64,000 nt of DNA from Sporobacter sp963675425 (GTDB lineage: Bacteria > Bacillota > Clostridia > Oscillospirales > Oscillospiraceae), in the NCBI GenBank assembly GCA_963675425.1, contig OY776214.1, positions 4,092,001-4,156,000 of the forward strand. The letters are read 5' to 3'. Shown piece after piece: positions 56,666 through 64,000 of the stretch. Position 1 is the first letter of the stretch, and each line of letters opens with the position of its first letter. Position numbers and translations under genes: made by a program. The notes beneath the pieces were generated by a model that made no database searches, was not told the origin of the DNA, and saw nothing but the letters and a program-made list of their open reading frames with translations.

Positions 56666-59014
56666 TTATTTTTTCTTTTTAAATTTTTCAAATAGCAAGC
56701 TCAGAAAATACAGCGGCGCGGAAAAGCCAGCGGCGATGTCGGCTGCGCTGCCGAAAAAGCCCAGCAGGCCCTGCCCCTCGGTCCCGTCGTGCACCATAAA
56801 CGTGCGCGTCGACGTCGGGCCGCGCACGCCCATTTCGTCCAGATCTATCGCGCCGTTCCGGACGACGGCGGACCGAAACAGGGTTACGACCTTAAAACGG
56901 ATATGCTCCTCGAGCTTTTCAAAGCCCTCTATGAGATTTTTATTGTAATGCGTAAGCGGGTCGCCCTTCACCCGCCCGATCATCTGTGCCTCGTCCTGAA
57001 GGCTGTCCAGAAAAAGCAGATGATCCGCCCAGGCACTGTTCATCGCGTAGAGCAGTATGAGCCGCTCGGCCCGCCCGAGCTCAGCCTCCCCCACCGACTT
57101 GCGAAGCTTTTCGTACAGCTCAGGGTCCTCTTTATTCAAAAGGGATACGTCGGTATGCCCGAGCAGGATATCTTCGCGCTTTTGATGGACGATCTTACGC
57201 TGGTCCTCGACGATGCCGGCATATTTAAAAAGCGTCACCTTCGCGTCAAACTGCTGTCCCTCCACAACCTTTTGTGTGTGCACGATGGCCTTATAAAACT
57301 GCGGATTTGTTAGCGGACGTACGGAGCGCGTATCACGGAGCTTTTCCGGTATGCTCTCATACAGGCCGTAGCGGGTGACAAGGTTATCCTCCAGACTTAT
57401 GAAAAACCGGCTTTCACCGGGGTCGCCCTGCCGGCCGGCACGGCCGCGCAGCTGGTTGTCGACCCGGACGCTCTCGTGCCGGTTTAAGCCCATGACGTAC
57501 AGGCCGCCGAGCTCCCGGACCGTTTCATAATCCGCGCCGTCCTTTCCACCCAAACGAATGTCGACGCCACGCCCGGCCATATTTGTTGAGATGGTGACGG
57601 TTCGCAGCCGGCCGGCGCCCGCGATGACCTCGGCCTCCGCCGCGTCATTTTTAGCGTTAAGGACAACAACGCCCGGGATATGCGGGCGCAGCAGCTCTGC
57701 CAGCAGCTCCGATTCTTCAACGCTCGACGTGCCGATGAGTACGGGCCTGGCCACCGAGTACGCTTTCACGGCCTCGGACACCACGGCGTCGTACTTTACC
57801 TTTTTATGCGTAAAGATGACGTCCGGCCTATCTTCGCGAATACACAGCCGGTGAGATGGGATAACGGCGACGCTCCGGCCATAAAACCGCAGAAGCTCGG
57901 CCGCTGCCGGCGCAGCCGTACCCGTCATACCGGCAAAATCCGGGTACAGACGCAGAAAGTTCTGCAGAGTAATACTGTTCATAACCTTACCCTGCGTCTT
58001 GGGCTTCAGTCCCTCCTTGAGCTCGACGGCGGTGTGCAGCCCCTCGGACCACTGGCGGCCCAGCGCAACGCGTCCCGTGTGTTCGTCAACAAGCAGAATC
58101 TCGCCGTCCCGGATGATATAATCGACGTCGCGCTTGAGAAGCCGCTGTGCCTGCACAATAACGACCGCCTTGGCGGCCAGGTCCAGATTATCGTCGTCGT
58201 ACAGATTTGCCAGCCCCAGCTTTTCCTCCAGGTAGGCAATACCCGCTTCCTCAAGGTACACAACACTGCCATTTTCATCGGTGCTGAAATGCACGCCCGG
58301 TTCCATTTGTGCCGCGTATTCGTACAGCCGCTCGTCGATAGTATTATCAGCCGGCTCATCACCGGCGATGACGAGCGGTATTCTGGCCTCGTCAATCAGG
58401 ATAGAATCCGCTTCGTCGATAATGGCAAAATGAAAGGGTCTGTGAACGACATTTTCTGGTTCGTATGCCAGAAAGCCGCGCAGGTAATCAAACCCGGCTT
58501 CCTTCGCCGTTACGTACGTCACGTCGGCCCCGTAAGCTTCTTTTCTCGCCTCCGGCGTCATCCCTTCGGCGATATGGCCTACGGATATTCCAAGCATCCC
58601 ATACACCGGCGACATCCATTCGGCGTCCCGCCGAGCCAGATAATCATTAAACGTCAGGATATGCACGCCTTTCCCCATCAGCGCCTTTAAATACGCCGTG
58701 AAGACCGCTGCGAGCGTCTTCCCTTCCCCGGTAGCCAGCTCAATGATAAAGCCGTCGGCCATCGCCGCAGCGGCCATGAGCTGGTTATCATGCGTCGTGA
58801 GACTCAGTGTACGGCGTACGGCTTCATAGGTGAGGGCAAATGCTTCGGCCTTTAGCGTTGCTTCCGCCGCCCCATCCATTGCGCGTTCCCGCAATGCAAG
58901 TGAACGGGCAGCCAGCTCTTTATCGGATAGGTCTGAATAATCAGATGCTTTAACAGCGTCAGACACATGACGAAAACGCTTTAAGTCACATTCTATATTC
59001 TTTAAGTTAACCAT
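56666..59014 (-). CDS. secA2: SecA2-like preprotein translocase ATPase
   Basis: 782 residues from the ATG at 59014 (CGGAG upstream). DEAD-motor: ELATGEGKTLAAVFTAYLKAL (Walker A), TFNDYLARRDAEWM, HFAIIDEADSILIDEARIPL (DEAD-like), peptide-binding domain, VDYIIRDGEILLVDEHTGRV, FLRLYPDFAGMTGTA, STNMAGRGVDIRLGG, GGLYVMGLNRHESVRVDNQLRGRAGRQGDPG. Shorter than SecA1 (usually 830-900) and lacks the C-terminal Cys-rich zinc/SecB-binding tail; it ends in a hydrophobic segment and Lys-rich tail. Hence probably the accessory SecA2. No secY2 nearby. It may export S-layer or other surface proteins. Confidence 0.88.
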   Translation of the reverse strand: MVNLKNIECDLKRFRHVSDAVKASDYSDLSDKELAARSLALRERAMDGAAEATLKAEAFALTYEAVRRTLSLTTHDNQLMAAAAMADGFIIELATGEGKTLAAVFTAYLKALMGKGVHILTFNDYLARRDAEWMSPVYGMLGISVGHIAEGMTPEARKEAYGADVTYVTAKEAGFDYLRGFLAYEPENVVHRPFHFAIIDEADSILIDEARIPLVIAGDEPADNTIDERLYEYAAQMEPGVHFSTDENGSVVYLEEAGIAYLEEKLGLANLYDDDNLDLAAKAVVIVQAQRLLKRDVDYIIRDGEILLVDEHTGRVALGRQWSEGLHTAVELKEGLKPKTQGKVMNSITLQNFLRLYPDFAGMTGTAAPAAAELLRFYGRSVAVIPSHRLCIREDRPDVIFTHKKVKYDAVVSEAVKAYSVARPVLIGTSSVEESELLAELLRPHIPGVVVLNAKNDAAEAEVIAGAGRLRTVTISTNMAGRGVDIRLGGKDGADYETVRELGGLYVMGLNRHESVRVDNQLRGRAGRQGDPGESRFFISLEDNLVTRYGLYESIPEKLRDTRSVRPLTNPQFYKAIVHTQKVVEGQQFDAKVTLFKYAGIVEDQRKIVHQKREDILLGHTDVSLLNKEDPELYEKLRKSVGEAELGRAERLILLYAMNSAWADHLLFLDSLQDEAQMIGRVKGDPLTHYNKNLIEGFEKLEEHIRFKVVTLFRSAVVRNGAIDLDEMGVRGPTSTRTFMVHDGTEGQGLLGFFGSAADIAAGFSAPLYFLSLLFEKFKKKK

Positions 59015-59047
59015 TTTCAAGTCTCCGTTTCATTATTTAATGACGAG

Positions 59048-59098
59048 AAAAACAGCAGACAAGACCATGGCCTCGCCATGGTTTTGGACTGCTGTTTT
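59048..59098 (-). terminator. terminator of the small membrane protein gene
   Basis: Long imperfect stem: AAAACAGCAG / CTGCTGTTTT outside and ACCATGGC / GCCATGGT inside, loop CTC. It separates the gene at 59110-59307 from secA2. Confidence 0.7.
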
Positions 59099-59109
59099 AA
59101 ATCGAAGAC

Positions 59110-59307
59110 TTATTCGTTTTTCTGTGTGCGGAGCTTTAAGGACACAAAAACACACGGCATCGGCGCTTTAATAAGGCAGGCCGAAGCCATAAACGTAACG
59201 ATCAGGATAAATGGCGCAAGATCCGTCAGGCTCAGGCACAATAATATTACAAAGGCGGTAAATGCGGCCGCGAGAATAATGACTACTTGTATGCTTTTTG
59301 CTTTCAC
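59110..59307 (-). CDS. small two-helix membrane protein
   Basis: 65 residues from a GTG at 59307 (AAAGGTG and GGGGAG upstream); an ATG six codons earlier (59325) is possible. Two membrane helices: IQVVIILAAAFTAFVILLCLSL and FILIVTFMASACLIKAPMPCVFVSL; basic C-terminus. No family recognised. Lies between secA2 and glpK with its own terminator. Confidence 0.6.
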   Translation of the reverse strand: MKAKSIQVVIILAAAFTAFVILLCLSLTDLAPFILIVTFMASACLIKAPMPCVFVSLKLRTQKNE

Positions 59308-59417
59308 GGTCTCCCCACCTTTCATCAGATATCTGGATTATAGTCCCGCTGCCGCAAAATGTCAAACACCCGACTCAGCGAAACGCGGCAAAATGGCGCA
59401 CGTCCCCGGCTTCCTAA

Positions 59418-59446
59418 TTGACACGGCGTAAAAAAGCCTATACGAT
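59418..59446 (+). promoter_or_regulatory. candidate promoter of glpK
   Basis: TTGACA (59418-59423), 17-bp spacer, TACGAT (59441-59446), 32 bp before the chosen ATG. Confidence 0.65.
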
Positions 59447-59477
59447 GTGTGTAACTAGACATAAAGGGGCGTATCCA

Positions 59478-60959
59478 ATGAGATATATCCTGTCGCTGGA
59501 CCAGGGCACCACGAGCTCCCGCGCTATTTTGTTTGACGAGCAGCAGAACATCGTGGCCTCGGCCCGGCGCGAGCTGAGTCAGATTTTTCCGCGGGAGGGC
59601 TGGGTTGAGCAGGACCCGATGGAGATCTTTTCGTCGCAGTATTCGGTCATGATGGAGGCGGTAGCTAAAAGCGGCGCGGACGTGCGCGACATCACGGCGC
59701 TCGGCATTGCCAACCAGCGCGAGACAACCATTGTGTGGGAAAAAGCAACGGGCCGCCCCGTCTATAACGCCATCGTCTGGCAGTGCCGGCGAACGTCTGA
59801 TATGATCGATGCGCTGGTGGCCGGCGGGCACGGCGATACCATCCGGCAGACGACAGGACTTGTGCCGGACGCCTACTTTTCCGGCCCTAAAATTCAGTGG
59901 ATACTGGACAACGTCACAGGCGCGCGAGAAAAAGCCGAGCACGGCGAGCTGCTCTTCGGCACGGTGGACACCTGGCTCATGTGGAAGCTGACGAACGGCC
60001 GCGTCCACGCGACCGACCGGACGAACGCCAGCCGCACAATGCTTTATAATATCCAGACGCTCAAATGGGACGATACTCTGCTGAAGCTAATGGACATCCC
60101 GCGCGCCATGCTGCCGGCCGTCCGAGAATCGAGCTTTATTTACGGGCATGTACCGATTCAGGACGTCTTCATCCCCATCGCCGGGGTCGCCGGAGACCAG
60201 CAGGCGGCGCTCTTCGGCCAGACGTGCTTTTATAAGGGCGAGGCAAAAAACACCTACGGTACTGGCTGTTTTCTCCTGATGAATACGGGTGACGAGCCGA
60301 TTGCCAGCAAAAACGGGCTCGTCACAACCATCGCCGCCACGCCGTCCGGCAGCGTCGGGTACGCGCTGGAGGGCAGCGTCTTCACGGGGGGCGCCGTCGT
60401 GCAGTGGCTGCGTGACGAAATGCGCTTTTTTTCGGAAAGCGCAGACTGCGAATATCTGGCCACAAAAGTCCGCGACACGGGGGGTGTTTATCTTGTCCCG
60501 GCGTTTAACGGGCTCGGCGCGCCGTACTGGGACATGTACGCCAGGGGCCTGCTCGTCGGCATTACGCGCGGCACAAAGCGTGAGCACATCATCCGCGCGG
60601 CGCTTGAGGCAATCGCCTATCAGTCGGCCGATCTCGCAGCGTCGATGGAGGCCGATACGGGAATCAGGATCGGCGACCTGAATGTTGATGGCGGCGCGTC
60701 TCAAAACGGTTTTCTGATGCAGTTCCAGGCTGATATCCTCGGGCAAAGCGTCCTGCGTCCGCTGGTATTTGAAACGACTTCACTCGGTGTGTGCTACCTG
60801 GCCGGGCTGTCTGCCGGCGTCTGGGACGGGCTTGACGAAATCAAAAGCCTGTGGCAGTGCGGCCATCGTTTTGAACCGGCGCTTGACGGAGTAACACGGC
60901 AGAAGTTACTGGACGGCTGGCATAAAGCCGTCGGCCACAGCCTGGGCTGGACACGATAA
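59478..60959 (+). CDS. glpK: glycerol kinase
   Basis: 493 residues from the ATG at 59478 (AAGGGG upstream; normal GlpK length). MRYILSLDQGTTSSRAILFDE, GWVEQDPMEIFSSQ, GIANQRETTIVWEKATGRPVYNAIVWQCRRT, DTWLMWKLTNGRVHATDRTNASRTMLYNI, GVAGDQQAALFGQTCF, NTYGTGCFLLMNTG and FNGLGAPYWDMYARG are all FGGY glycerol kinase signatures. Phosphorylates glycerol to glycerol-3-phosphate. No glpF or glpD is adjacent. Confidence 0.97.
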   Translation: MRYILSLDQGTTSSRAILFDEQQNIVASARRELSQIFPREGWVEQDPMEIFSSQYSVMMEAVAKSGADVRDITALGIANQRETTIVWEKATGRPVYNAIVWQCRRTSDMIDALVAGGHGDTIRQTTGLVPDAYFSGPKIQWILDNVTGAREKAEHGELLFGTVDTWLMWKLTNGRVHATDRTNASRTMLYNIQTLKWDDTLLKLMDIPRAMLPAVRESSFIYGHVPIQDVFIPIAGVAGDQQAALFGQTCFYKGEAKNTYGTGCFLLMNTGDEPIASKNGLVTTIAATPSGSVGYALEGSVFTGGAVVQWLRDEMRFFSESADCEYLATKVRDTGGVYLVPAFNGLGAPYWDMYARGLLVGITRGTKREHIIRAALEAIAYQSADLAASMEADTGIRIGDLNVDGGASQNGFLMQFQADILGQSVLRPLVFETTSLGVCYLAGLSAGVWDGLDEIKSLWQCGHRFEPALDGVTRQKLLDGWHKAVGHSLGWTR

Positions 60960-60964
60960 ATAGG

Positions 60965-60993
60965 TTGCATTAAAAAGGCGGCCATCGTATAAT
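60965..60993 (+). promoter_or_regulatory. sigma-A promoter of degV
   Basis: TTGCAT (60965-60970), 17-bp spacer, TATAAT (60988-60993). Confidence 0.7.
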
Positions 60994-61019
60994 AAGCTCA
61001 CATAAAGGAGGAGAACTCC

Positions 61020-61871
61020 ATGCGCATTAAGATTACCTCAGACAGCACCTGCGACCTGACGAAGGATCTGCTGGAAAAGCATGATATCCATATTTTCCCC
61101 CTGACGATCATCAAAAGCGATAACGGCGGCGAATACCTGGACGGTATCGAGATTCAGCCTCAGGATATCTTCGACTATGTCGAAAACGGCCGGGGCGTTA
61201 CACATACCTCCGCGGTCAACGTCTCCGATTTTGAAGAAAAGTTTAAGGAATTTTCAACGGATTACGACGCTGTTTTGTATATCGGCATCAGCAGTGACTT
61301 TTCTGCCTGCTACCAGAACGCTGTTATAGCCGCGCAGGATTTTGACAACGTATATAGCTTTGATTCACGCAACCTTTCTTCCGGCGTCGGCCATATCGTG
61401 CTGGACGCCGCTTTGATGGCGGAGTCCGGGATGGACATTCAGGATATCATCGACACGCTCGGAACGATGACCGGCAAGGTCGAGGCCAGCTTCGTCATTG
61501 ACACGCTCAAGTACCTTCACCGGGGCGGGCGATGCTCCGGCGTGGCGGCGCTGGGCGCAAACGTTCTAAAGCTCAAGCCCTGCATTGAGGTCAAAGACGG
61601 CAAAATGGACGTCGGCAAAAAATACCGGGGCAACTTTGACAAGGTCATCCTCCAGTACGTCCAGGATAAGCTTGCCGGGCGCGATGATCTTGATCTCAGG
61701 CGCATCTTCATTACACACCCGCCGGGCTTGGACCGGAAGATCATCGATTCCGTCTTCGAAGCCGTCCGGACATACGGCAATTTCGAAGAAATCATTGAAA
61801 CGGATGCCGGCTGCACAATCTCGCATCACTGCGGACCCGTCTGTCTGGGCGTTTTGTTTTACCACAAATAA
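61020..61871 (+). CDS. DegV family fatty-acid-binding protein
   Basis: 283 residues. IKITSDSTCDLTKDLLEKHDI (residues 3-23), the fatty-acid binding THTSAVNVSDFEEKF, IGISSDFSACYQNA, DTLKYLHRGGRCSGVAALGANVLKLKPCIEVKDGKM and C-terminal SHHCGPVCLGVLFYHK fit DegV/FakB. It carries a fatty acid for phosphorylation by a FakA kinase (not in window), feeding phospholipid synthesis. GGAGGAG lies before the ATG. Confidence 0.93.
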   Translation: MRIKITSDSTCDLTKDLLEKHDIHIFPLTIIKSDNGGEYLDGIEIQPQDIFDYVENGRGVTHTSAVNVSDFEEKFKEFSTDYDAVLYIGISSDFSACYQNAVIAAQDFDNVYSFDSRNLSSGVGHIVLDAALMAESGMDIQDIIDTLGTMTGKVEASFVIDTLKYLHRGGRCSGVAALGANVLKLKPCIEVKDGKMDVGKKYRGNFDKVILQYVQDKLAGRDDLDLRRIFITHPPGLDRKIIDSVFEAVRTYGNFEEIIETDAGCTISHHCGPVCLGVLFYHK

Positions 61872-61914
61872 TTTACATATTATAACGCCTCACGCCGAGA
61901 TATTATCGACCGTT

Positions 61915-61936
61915 AAAAAGCCGCTCCAGCGGCTTT
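61915..61936 (+). terminator. terminator of degV
   Basis: AAAAAGCCGCT-CC-AGCGGCTTTTTT. Confidence 0.85.
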
Positions 61937-61995
61937 TTTATTCATGCAGGATTCTTGCACGGCCGCGTTCGCAGCAAAACACTTATCGAGATTGA

Positions 61996-62028
61996 AATAA
62001 CGCCTCATGCTGAGGCGTTATTTTTTTA
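61996..62028 (+). terminator. second terminator
   Basis: AATAACGCCTCA-TGC-TGAGGCGTTATT followed by TTTTTTA, 60 bp after the first; no gene lies between them. Confidence 0.8.
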
Positions 62029-62118
62029 TAGCAAGCTGTCATTTTATTGTATTTATGATATAATCAGGCTAACCCTTGGCAGTATTTAGTCTATTTTATT
62101 TAAAGGAGATAACAGCCT

Positions 62119-63726
62119 ATGTACCGAATAAAGAAATTCCTGACACTTTTTCTTACTCTGGCGCTTCTGTGCGGGCTTTGCGGATTAGCGTCGTTATCCG
62201 CCGTGGCCGCGGCGACGACCGTTCAGCCGAGCAGTTCAAAGGTCATGATCGACGGAACAGCCGTCTCCTTTCAGGCCTACAACATCGACGGCTATAATTA
62301 TTTCAAGCTGCGCGATATCGCCATGGCTATTAACGGAACGGAAAAGCAATACGAAGTCGGCTATGACGATGCGTCAAACGCCATCTCTCTGACATCGGGC
62401 CGACCTTATACACCGGTTGGCGGAGAGCTTATTGTCTCTGATGATCTAAGCAGCCGGGGAGCAACGGCCTCCGCCGCCAAGGTCTACCTTGACGGCGCGG
62501 AGATCAGTCCACGCGCTTATTTCATCGACGGCAACAACTACTTCAGGCTGCGGGATGTCGGCGCAGCCATTGATTTCGGCGTCATATGGGGCAACACCGG
62601 CAATACGATTACAATCGACACCTCCAGCGCCTATGTCAGTGATATGGTCGGTTTCTTCGATCCCGGCTACTACTACACGAATAATCCGGAATATAGCGTC
62701 ATGTACATGATGAGTGCGGAAGGTAGTATATATAACGCATTCCGCAACTCGTTTAAGAGCTGGGCTGATAAGCTCAACTGTACTTATGACGATTTCTCTT
62801 CCGGAGGTGACAATGATCTGTTCCTTGAAAGCCTTGAAACGTACACCTTAGCGGGGACGGACGGTTTTTTACTGGATGCGGACAGCGCTTTATATCCCCG
62901 TATAAGCGAGCTTATGACGGAACTAAACGTTCCCTGGATGAGCTGCATGACGCAGGCTCTGGATGACAACGGACAGAAAGCGCATCCGGCCGTTATCTAT
63001 GACAACTATGATATCGGCGCCAAAATGGCGCAATGGACGATCGACTACGCGAAAAAGACCTGGCCGGACGCCGACCCGGCGGAGATCGGCATGCTCTCCT
63101 TAGACTTCTCCATTGCGCCGGCGCTTCATGATCGTACGGTCGGCGCGCAGGACGTCTGGAATGAGGCTTATCCGGACCAAGAATCAAACTTCTACGTTGG
63201 TGACGGCGTTACGGGTCCGTTGGTCAGTGACACCGCATATGTTCTGTCCAGCGCTGCATTTGCCTCTGATCCGGATATCCAGTACTGGCTGATCTGCGCG
63301 TGTATTGACGATTATGCCAATGGCGCGGCTCAGGCTGCCGAAGCCGCCGGGATCGATGATCGCTGCGTCGTTGTTACGTGCGGCGGCACGCCGCTGATGG
63401 AACAGTGGGATGACGGGCAAGAAAGCTGCTGGAAGGCGGCTCTGTACACTGACTATGCTCTTTATTCGGAACCGCTTATCTGCGGCCTTTACGCCATGAT
63501 GAACGGCGACGCGACAGCCGAAACGCTCTGGCCGGAATGGATTAATAAAAACGCCGGAGACGCTTATGCGTCTGTTCAACTGCCTATGGTTTTTATCACG
63601 CAGGGTAACTATACGGAATATCTGGAGTGGGTCGATTCCTATACAGGCTTTAACAACTATGATTACGCTTACGGCGGTACACAGTATGAGCTGCGTGCGA
63701 CGCCACCGGATTCCTACAACAGTTAA
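62119..63726 (+). CDS. secreted protein: copper amine oxidase-N repeats fused to a periplasmic-binding-like domain
   Basis: 535 residues. Signal peptide (MYRIKKFLTLFLTLALLCGL..., cleavage near AVAAA, residue 32). Two repeats of the copper amine oxidase N-terminal type, a cell-surface module in clostridia: VMIDGTAVSFQAYNIDGYNYFKLRDIAMAIN (about 42-72) and VYLDGAEISPRAYFIDGNNYFRLRDVGAAIDF (about 121-153). Then a two-lobe binding-protein-like domain (about 190-520): YTLAGTDGFLLDADS, IGMLSLDFSIAPALHDRTVGAQ, YWLICACIDDYANGAAQAAEAAGI. The last part is homologous to the lipoprotein at 31910-33106. No transporter is nearby. AAAGGAG precedes the ATG. Confidence 0.8.
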   Translation: MYRIKKFLTLFLTLALLCGLCGLASLSAVAAATTVQPSSSKVMIDGTAVSFQAYNIDGYNYFKLRDIAMAINGTEKQYEVGYDDASNAISLTSGRPYTPVGGELIVSDDLSSRGATASAAKVYLDGAEISPRAYFIDGNNYFRLRDVGAAIDFGVIWGNTGNTITIDTSSAYVSDMVGFFDPGYYYTNNPEYSVMYMMSAEGSIYNAFRNSFKSWADKLNCTYDDFSSGGDNDLFLESLETYTLAGTDGFLLDADSALYPRISELMTELNVPWMSCMTQALDDNGQKAHPAVIYDNYDIGAKMAQWTIDYAKKTWPDADPAEIGMLSLDFSIAPALHDRTVGAQDVWNEAYPDQESNFYVGDGVTGPLVSDTAYVLSSAAFASDPDIQYWLICACIDDYANGAAQAAEAAGIDDRCVVVTCGGTPLMEQWDDGQESCWKAALYTDYALYSEPLICGLYAMMNGDATAETLWPEWINKNAGDAYASVQLPMVFITQGNYTEYLEWVDSYTGFNNYDYAYGGTQYELRATPPDSYNS

Positions 63727-63739
63727 TAATTATAAAACT

Positions 63740-63759
63740 GGGGCGGCTTATGCCGCCCC
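63740..63759 (+). terminator. hairpin after the secreted fusion gene
   Basis: GGGGCGGC-TTAT-GCCGCCCC, 14 bp after the stop; no clear T-run. Confidence 0.6.
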
Positions 63760-63869
63760 GTCAGTACTTATGAGCGTGTACCAACCGCCTTTACGCCATA
63801 AGCAACAGATCATTGCGTGACAGACCAGCCGCAAATTGCTATACTGAGACCGAGGTGATCGGCAACATA

Positions 63870-64000
63870 ATGAACACAGTATCCAAAAACATCCGTCGGC
63901 TGAGAAAACGCGACGGCATTTCCCAGGAAAAGCTGGCCGAAAAGCTGTGCGTAACGCGCCAGGCCGTATCAAGCTGGGAAACCGGCAAAACCCAACCGGA
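63870..64000 (+). CDS. XRE family HTH regulator (partial, runs off the window)
   Basis: 43 codons visible: KNIRRLRKRDGISQEKLAEK followed by LCVTRQAVSSWETGKTQP, a classical Cro/CI HTH in which VTRQAVSSWE is the recognition helix. GAGGTGA precedes the ATG. The C-terminal part is outside the window. Confidence 0.88.
   Translation, partial: MNTVSKNIRRLRKRDGISQEKLAEKLCVTRQAVSSWETGKTQP

Overview
The window looks like a chromosomal segment of an endospore-forming, anaerobic Clostridia member, probably near Oscillospirales/Ruminococcaceae-like lineages. Reasons: spo0A, spoIVB, an alpha/beta-type SASP and all eight spoIIIA genes; a tyrosyl-tRNA synthetase with a T-box leader; the Firmicutes isoprenoid/recombination cluster recN-argR-nadK-tlyA-dxs-ispA-xseB-xseA-nusB; acetate kinase next to tmcAL; moderately GC-rich housekeeping DNA with distinctly AT-rich accessory patches. 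The assignment is inference from gene content.

Layout. 0-9.1 kb: tail of a flavin oxidoreductase, an AEC transporter, an ECF sigma/anti-sigma pair beside a small secreted protein, a DapL-like aminotransferase, a SASP, T-box-tyrS, a HAD phosphatase and an acetyltransferase. 9.1-12.4 kb: a tiny 28-codon transcription unit, an ABC exporter with a YtrA-type GntR regulator and its operator, and an AT-rich lipoprotein. 12.5-24.7 kb, minus strand: recN, argR, nadK, tlyA, dxs, oapA, about 0.7 kb of non-coding DNA in the exact position of OLE RNA, ispA, xseB, a GNAT gene plus a MITE-like repeat, xseA, a TsaD paralogue, nusB and an Asp23 protein. 24.8-37.1 kb: the spoIIIA genes, split: AC-AH at 24.8-28.4 kb, AA-AB at 35.5-36.9 kb, with about 7 kb of unrelated cargo between (SLH-anchored esterase, UroD-like methyltransferase, binding lipoprotein, PucR regulator). 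37.1-41.1 kb: spo0A, an XRE regulator, an M14 peptidoglycan peptidase and spoIVB behind a 15-codon leader ORF.

41.2-46.5 kb is accessory: thioesterase, DUF1697 protein, a small ORF, a candidate structured RNA with its own promoter, a dual-specificity phosphatase, a Shedu-type anti-phage gene, a zinc-ribbon miniprotein and an SdpI-like membrane protein. 46.5-52.2 kb: an EAL-GGDEF protein, a second MITE copy, a MATE exporter with a His-rich tail, a Nudix hydrolase and tmcAL. 52.4-55.8 kb: ackA, then a promoter followed by a serine-palmitoyltransferase-like alpha-oxoamine synthase and an SDR reductase, reading like the first two steps of sphingoid-base synthesis. 55.9-64 kb: rplU-rpmA (without prp, and L27 without the usual Firmicutes pro-sequence), a SecA2-like ATPase, glpK, degV, a secreted fusion of copper-amine-oxidase-N repeats to a periplasmic-binding-like domain, and the start of an XRE regulator.

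Most interesting: the OLE RNA/OapA locus, the interrupted spoIIIA operon, the SPT-like/SDR pair, the structured RNA at 43.0-43.2 kb, the micro-gene at 9.2 kb, and an RBS-sequestering hairpin at 1.8 kb that pairs fully (with two G-U wobbles) only in the minus-strand transcript.
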